Positions 6,927 to 9,569 of a stretch of DNA of 9,569 bases are shown here, one piece after another; within the stretch, counting starts at the first letter, position 1; every line of letters begins with the position of its first letter. This DNA is from Candidatus Omnitrophota bacterium (GTDB lineage: Bacteria > Omnitrophota > Gorgyraeia > 2-02-FULL-51-18 > JAGOUK01): contig JAGVCY010000007.1 in the NCBI GenBank assembly GCA_020058965.1, positions 1 through 9,569 on the forward strand, written 5' to 3'. The notes under the pieces are model-generated. The model was not told the origin of the DNA. It searched no databases and saw nothing but the letters and a program-made list of their open reading frames with translations. The position numbers and the translations under genes were made by a program.

Positions 6927-8470
6927 CAAACGAGAGTCCTGGAGGTCGGATTCTGGTCGATCCATTTTTTGTAAGCTGGCTCATTTTTTACGAATATTTC
7001 AGCAACATTATCCGAATAGATCAGACGCCAATCGGGATGTGTCTTGAGCGCAACGGCCAGCCTTTGCTTGGCATAGACAATTGCCCAGCCGATGCCGTTC
7101 TCTTCCAGCGCCGCCTCCCAGGTTGGCTTAAGGTCGTCTATGATCAGGTAGTCCTTGAGACGCTTGCCCGCGTAAAAATCGCATCGGCCGTCCACGAAGA
7201 CATGATACTGCGGCCATAACTCGCCGATCATGTAATCTCCGATTTCATCTGAATTAAACCCTCTCCCCGGCAGATTTTCTTGACGCAAATATTCTAACGC
7301 CTTCCTCGGGTAGCTTTTTTCAGGCAGCGCAAAATGATATTGGCCCGTGAAGCAAAGTCCAATGATCACAACAAACACTGCCGCGGCCCATATCCCCGGA
7401 ATCGACGCCCTTTCGATTTCCTCATAATCGTCCAATCGTTCTTTTAGCCCCTGCGGAAACCACCGCTCCCCCGAAAGCTGACGCATGCGGCGACCAATTC
7501 CTGTAGCGTTGGCCATGAAAAATATAGGCAAGTTCCGCACTGCCTGAAGTGCCAGTACCCCAAACCCCATAAAGCGCATCCATTCTTGGGACGACACACG
7601 AATCGACGAAAGCAGGTAAAGGGCAACTACCGCCATAAAATCAAAGAGCAGCACAGGATTTTCTCTAAAGTTCGGCGTCATCCACTCCTGCCAGCTTGTA
7701 GTAGCAGAGCCGTCACCTGAGACTCGGGCGGAGTTAAGCCATATTTCAATGCCATACGGATTCAGAAGAGAAGCGGCGATACACAGCATCAATATCAAAA
7801 AAAGTTTTTTCAACATCGTGAGAGCCGATGCGGATCGCGTTCTGACCCAGAAAATGCAGGTGCCGATGAAATTCATCCCGATGAGAACTAACCCCAGCAT
7901 GTATCCACCGTGCAAATTGACCCAGAACAGCATAACGAGTGCGAAGGACCATACGGGAATTCTCTCATCGTGCGCCAATCGATCCAGCCAGTCCACAAAT
8001 AGAACAACGCCCAAATAAGTCCAGATATGGGGACGGGCAAGCCAGTGAACGGAGGACAAAATGAAGAGGAAAAAAATTACTAATGCCGCGAGCATACCGT
8101 AGCGTCCTAAAATATAGCGAACTAGTAATAAAAGAGATAGGCCTAAAACTGCAATATATAGGAGACTGACTCCATCTAGTCCAAAAACTTTAAAGACTGC
8201 GGCCATTAATACTTCAGAAAGCCAGCCATGAGCGAACCAAGGATGCCCCTCCATACCGAATGAAAATGGGTCATGGTGAAGTATTTGGCCAGAATTCAGC
8301 ATATACTGACCGGCTTGAATGTGGATATGGGTATCTCCATCTCCCAAAATATTAAACCACCCATATTGACTCACCAATATCAGTGCAACAAAAATAAACG
8401 CTAGGTCGCCAAAACTTGGCAAAAAATGTCGTTTCACAATCCTACCCACTATGTGTTTAATTTCATTCAT
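6926..8470 (-). CDS. GT-C-like membrane protein with C-terminal extracytoplasmic domain, first gene of the operon
   Basis: The 514-residue protein opens with one membrane segment (about 22-40), then the loop GDGDTHIH (43-50) with Asp44 and Asp46, HHDPFSF (65-71) and HGWLSE (81-86). Further membrane segments include the VNLHGGYMLG stretch (184-193). After a last membrane segment (about 358-376) comes a soluble domain with YPRKALEYL (387-395), a VFVDGRCDFY motif (424-433) and WRLIYSD (481-487). I know this arrangement (Asp loop, WLSE, NxHGG, then a C-terminal VDGR region) from a widespread class of uncharacterised GT-C-like proteins; no activity is proven for it. It is probably on the periplasmic side and uses polyprenyl-phosphate sugars. 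ATG at 8470 lacks a strong Shine-Dalgarno; stop TGA overlaps the next gene. Transcription should start in the AT-rich region to its right. Confidence 0.73.
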   Translation of the reverse strand: MNEIKHIVGRIVKRHFLPSFGDLAFIFVALILVSQYGWFNILGDGDTHIHIQAGQYMLNSGQILHHDPFSFGMEGHPWFAHGWLSEVLMAAVFKVFGLDGVSLLYIAVLGLSLLLLVRYILGRYGMLAALVIFFLFILSSVHWLARPHIWTYLGVVLFVDWLDRLAHDERIPVWSFALVMLFWVNLHGGYMLGLVLIGMNFIGTCIFWVRTRSASALTMLKKLFLILMLCIAASLLNPYGIEIWLNSARVSGDGSATTSWQEWMTPNFRENPVLLFDFMAVVALYLLSSIRVSSQEWMRFMGFGVLALQAVRNLPIFFMANATGIGRRMRQLSGERWFPQGLKERLDDYEEIERASIPGIWAAAVFVVIIGLCFTGQYHFALPEKSYPRKALEYLRQENLPGRGFNSDEIGDYMIGELWPQYHVFVDGRCDFYAGKRLKDYLIIDDLKPTWEAALEENGIGWAIVYAKQRLAVALKTHPDWRLIYSDNVAEIFVKNEPAYKKWIDQNPTSRTLV

Positions 8471-8656
8471 ACTTTACTAGCTCATTCTTAAGTTATGTTA
8501 GCATAAGATGACTACTTTGAACAAATATCAATTTAATATGAAAGTAGTTTAAATATTTAGATTTTGGAATATAACTTTTTAAATATTGACTTTTAGAATT
8601 ACTAGTATATACTCTTGTCGTGGCAAGTTTAGATTTTTCTGTTCGTATAGAGTTAA
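8471..8656. other. AT-rich divergent regulatory region between the glycosyltransferase operon and the pilin gene
   Basis: This stretch is far richer in A and T than anything else in the window and has no convincing gene. It holds an 8-bp inverted repeat, ACTACTTT (8511-8518) and AAAGTAGT (8541-8548), spaced by 22 bases. There is a 10-bp direct repeat TTTAAATATT (8548-8557 and 8578-8587), 30 bases apart start to start. TTTAGATTTT also occurs twice (8556-8565 and 8628-8637). The A/T tracts just upstream of the pilin -35 box could act as an UP element. No good promoter for the leftward operon was found; TTGTTC and TAACAT at 18-bp spacing on the minus strand is a weak option. Confidence 0.6.
8586..8613 (+). 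promoter_or_regulatory. Strong sigma70-type promoter of the Flp pilin gene
   Basis: TTGACT (8586-8591, five of six) and TATACT (8608-8613, five of six) are separated by 16 bp. Initiation is expected at about 8619-8621, giving a leader of roughly 55 nt before the ATG at 8675. The -10 box is the right-hand part of a perfect 10-bp palindrome, AGTATATACT (8604-8613), and A/T tracts lie directly upstream. High expression fits a major pilin. Confidence 0.75.
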
Positions 8657-8663
8657 ATGATAA

Positions 8664-8670
8664 AAGGAGA
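8664..8670 (+). promoter_or_regulatory. Ribosome binding site (AAGGAGA) that sets the pilin start
   Basis: AAGGAGA ends four bases before the ATG at 8675 and is the best Shine-Dalgarno in the window. It overlaps an earlier in-frame ATG reading (8657), which would place this site inside the gene, so the start at 8675 is preferred. Confidence 0.85.
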
Positions 8671-8674
8671 AACA

Positions 8675-8839
8675 ATGGTCAATCAAATAAGAAAATCACT
8701 GAAGAGCAGAAAAGGCGCTTCGATGGTCGAATACGCCCTGCTTGTGTCACTGATCGCGGTTGCGTCTATTGTAGTCATCAAAGCAGTTGGAGCGCAATTG
8801 AGCGCGAAGTTTTCGTCGGTCTCAAGCGCGCTCACATAA
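8675..8839 (+). CDS. flp: Flp/Fap-type pilin (type IVb prepilin)
   Basis: The 54-residue prepilin has a short basic leader (residues 1-14: Arg6, Lys7, Lys10, Arg12, Lys13), then the processing site Gly14|Ala15. The mature part starts ASMVEY, with the invariant Glu at mature position 5 and Tyr at 6, the Flp motif. A hydrophobic helix follows (about 20-40), and the end is Ser/Thr-rich (SSVSSALT). Length and motif match the Flp/Fap pilin family, which assembles into Tad pili for tight adherence after cleavage by a TadV/CpaA-type peptidase. That peptidase is not in this window. Start ATG is set by AAGGAGA at 8664-8670; a 60-residue reading from 8657 is rejected. Stop TAA. The gene has its own strong promoter and is followed 132 bases later by a TadZ/CpaE gene. 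Confidence 0.93.
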   Translation: MVNQIRKSLKSRKGASMVEYALLVSLIAVASIVVIKAVGAQLSAKFSSVSSALT

Positions 8840-8852
8840 AAAAGGGCAATCG

Positions 8853-8868
8853 GCCGACTTTGGTCGGC
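8853..8868 (+). other. Stem-loop shortly after the pilin gene
   Basis: GCCGAC (8853-8858) pairs with GTCGGC (8863-8868) around TTTG, 13 bases after the pilin stop. There is no following T-run, so it is not a standard intrinsic terminator. It may protect the 3' end of an abundant pilin mRNA or partly slow transcription before the tad genes. Confidence 0.4.
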
Positions 8869-8902
8869 GGCGCTTGCGCTTGGTGCTATTGGAAAATGGG
8901 GG

Positions 8903-8938
8903 CGGGAGTTGGGTTTGTCTAAGAGGGACGCCCTCCCG
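8903..8938 (+). other. Alternative hairpins in the leader of the TadZ-like gene
   Basis: CGGGAG (8903-8908) can pair with CTCCCG (8933-8938), while GAGGG (8923-8927) can pair with CCCTC (8931-8935) around ACG. The two use overlapping bases (8933-8935) and cannot both form. No known riboswitch consensus is recognised, and no T-run follows. Confidence 0.3.
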
Positions 8939-8971
8939 TAGTGGCGGTTAGGTATTTATCGTGCTCAAAAG

Positions 8972-9568
8972 ATGTGGGGGGGTACTGTGTCTATTTATTC
9001 ATTGCTTCTCGTAACTGAAAGTGCAGAGTCTGAAAAAGTGATCGAGGGGGTTGCAGCCAAGGTTGGGCTGGCTGACCTGCCGATCTACTCGGGCGCTATG
9101 AAGAGCATCCTTGAGGGGGACCTTAAGGAGCAGCCGGATATTATTCTGGTGGATGTCGCCCAGACGCATCCTCCGGACGCTAATACGGTTCAGAAGCTGA
9201 TGGAGAAGTGCCCTCATTCGCGCATCGCGTTTTTGGGTGTGCCGGCTTCGGGAGAGCTCGTGGTTCAATTGAGCATCCTTGGGGTGCGTGACTTTTTGAC
9301 CTGGCCCGTGGTGAGCGACCAATTCCTTAATCTGACGACCAAGCCGCTCACCCCGACAGCACAAGTCGCTCCGACCGCCCCTGCCCAAGCAGGCACCAAT
9401 CTTAAGACGATCACCATTATCGCAGCCAAGGGGGGCTCGGGTGCTACGCTCGTGGCCGCCAATGTAGGCGTCGCGCTGGCTCAGCGCTACCCTAATAAAG
9501 TCCTTGTGATCGATATCGCGTCGCAATGTGGAGACCTTTGCACCTATTTGGATCTCGTCCCCAAGTAG
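8972..9568 (+). CDS. tadZ: TadZ/CpaE-like pilus-localising ATPase, cut short by an in-frame TAG
   Basis: The N-terminal part (residues 8-122) is an atypical receiver domain: DIILVD with Asp61, then GVRDFLTWP (104-112), where the usual receiver Lys before Pro is Trp111. A Pro/Ala/Thr linker (about 125-142) leads to a ParA/MinD-type ATPase start with deviant Walker A KGGSGAT (153-159) and VLVIDIASQCGD (177-188). TadZ/CpaE proteins place the Tad secretion machine at the membrane and normally have about 350 or more residues. Here an in-frame TAG (9566-9568) stops the protein at 198, before the rest of the ATPase domain, and the window ends one base later. It could be a nonsense mutation, a frameshift or base error near a contig end, or a recoded codon. 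Start: ATG at 8972 has a weak ribosome site; GTG at 8987 follows the G-run 8976-8982 and gives VSIYSLLLV, which may be the true beginning. Confidence 0.8.
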   Translation: MWGGTVSIYSLLLVTESAESEKVIEGVAAKVGLADLPIYSGAMKSILEGDLKEQPDIILVDVAQTHPPDANTVQKLMEKCPHSRIAFLGVPASGELVVQLSILGVRDFLTWPVVSDQFLNLTTKPLTPTAQVAPTAPAQAGTNLKTITIIAAKGGSGATLVAANVGVALAQRYPNKVLVIDIASQCGDLCTYLDLVPK

Positions 9569-9569
9569 G

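Noticed and set aside
8657..8674. Earlier in-frame ATG for the pilin (six extra residues)
   Set aside because: The AAGGAGA ribosome site would lie inside the gene, and the later ATG gives a standard Flp leader length.
8840..8900. Possible c-di-GMP (GEMM-I) riboswitch, suggested by AGGGCAA followed by a hairpin near pilus genes
   Set aside because: The GGGACGCAAAGCC core and the second conserved stem of GEMM-I are absent, so the likeness is limited to a few bases.
8620..8922. 100-codon plus-strand frame overlapping the pilin gene
   Set aside because: It is out of frame with the pilin, has no ribosome site and no recognisable motif. The pilin frame has a full Flp signature.
8999..9526. Long open frame on the minus strand opposite the TadZ-like gene
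   Set aside because: It is a frame shadow of a GC-rich gene. The product is Arg/His-rich with no motif, and the plus-strand frame has clear receiver and Walker A signatures.
1..9569. CRISPR array, transposase or integrase, tRNA/rRNA genes, toxin-antitoxin or defence genes
   Set aside because: No regularly spaced repeats, no matching protein motifs and no cloverleaf-like sequence were seen on either strand.

Overview
The window reads as a stretch of a Gram-negative (diderm) bacterial chromosome carrying a periplasmic metal/stress protein, a block of surface-glycan membrane enzymes, and the start of a Tad/Flp pilus locus. The diderm call rests on an exported Spy/CpxP-type LTxxQ protein, a membrane-anchored SGNH hydrolase and a Flp pilin. 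The phylum cannot be fixed from sequence alone. The TCATTGCGAG...GCAATCTC palindrome near the left end and the pile-up of dissimilar GT-C proteins would suit several poorly cultured lineages (Omnitrophota-, Nitrospirota- or Desulfobacterota-like genomes), but that is only an impression.

Layout, left to right. A strong minus-strand intrinsic terminator (4-33) and a dispersed-repeat-like palindrome (44-75) lie downstream of a minus-strand gene for an exported Cys/Met/His-rich LTxxQ protein (91-687). Next is a minus-strand gene for a membrane-anchored SGNH-fold hydrolase (764-1894). It diverges from a plus-strand GT-C-type glycosyltransferase (1959-3623). That gene converges, with a 6-bp gap, on a compact three-gene minus-strand operon of further GT-C-like multispanning proteins: 6926-8470 is first, then 5448-6926 coupled through a TGATG overlap, then 3630-5444 after a 3-nt gap. 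A very AT-rich 186-204 bp region (8471-8674) separates this operon from a Flp pilin gene (8675-8839), which has a near-consensus sigma70 promoter and a strong ribosome binding site. A TadZ/CpaE-like gene follows (8972-9568). It runs into an in-frame TAG right after the start of its ATPase domain, one base before the window ends.

How the parts may work together. The four GT-C-like proteins would take sugars from polyprenyl-phosphate donors and use them on the outer face of the inner membrane. The SGNH protein could add or remove an acyl group on the same glycan. Their position beside the Flp/Tad start raises the possibility that they decorate the pilus or a surface polysaccharide, but nothing in the sequence proves this. 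The sampled parts of the glycosylation block are lower and more variable in GC than the flanking exported-protein and TadZ genes, as is common for exchanged surface-glycan loci. I see no transposase, CRISPR array, tRNA or rRNA.
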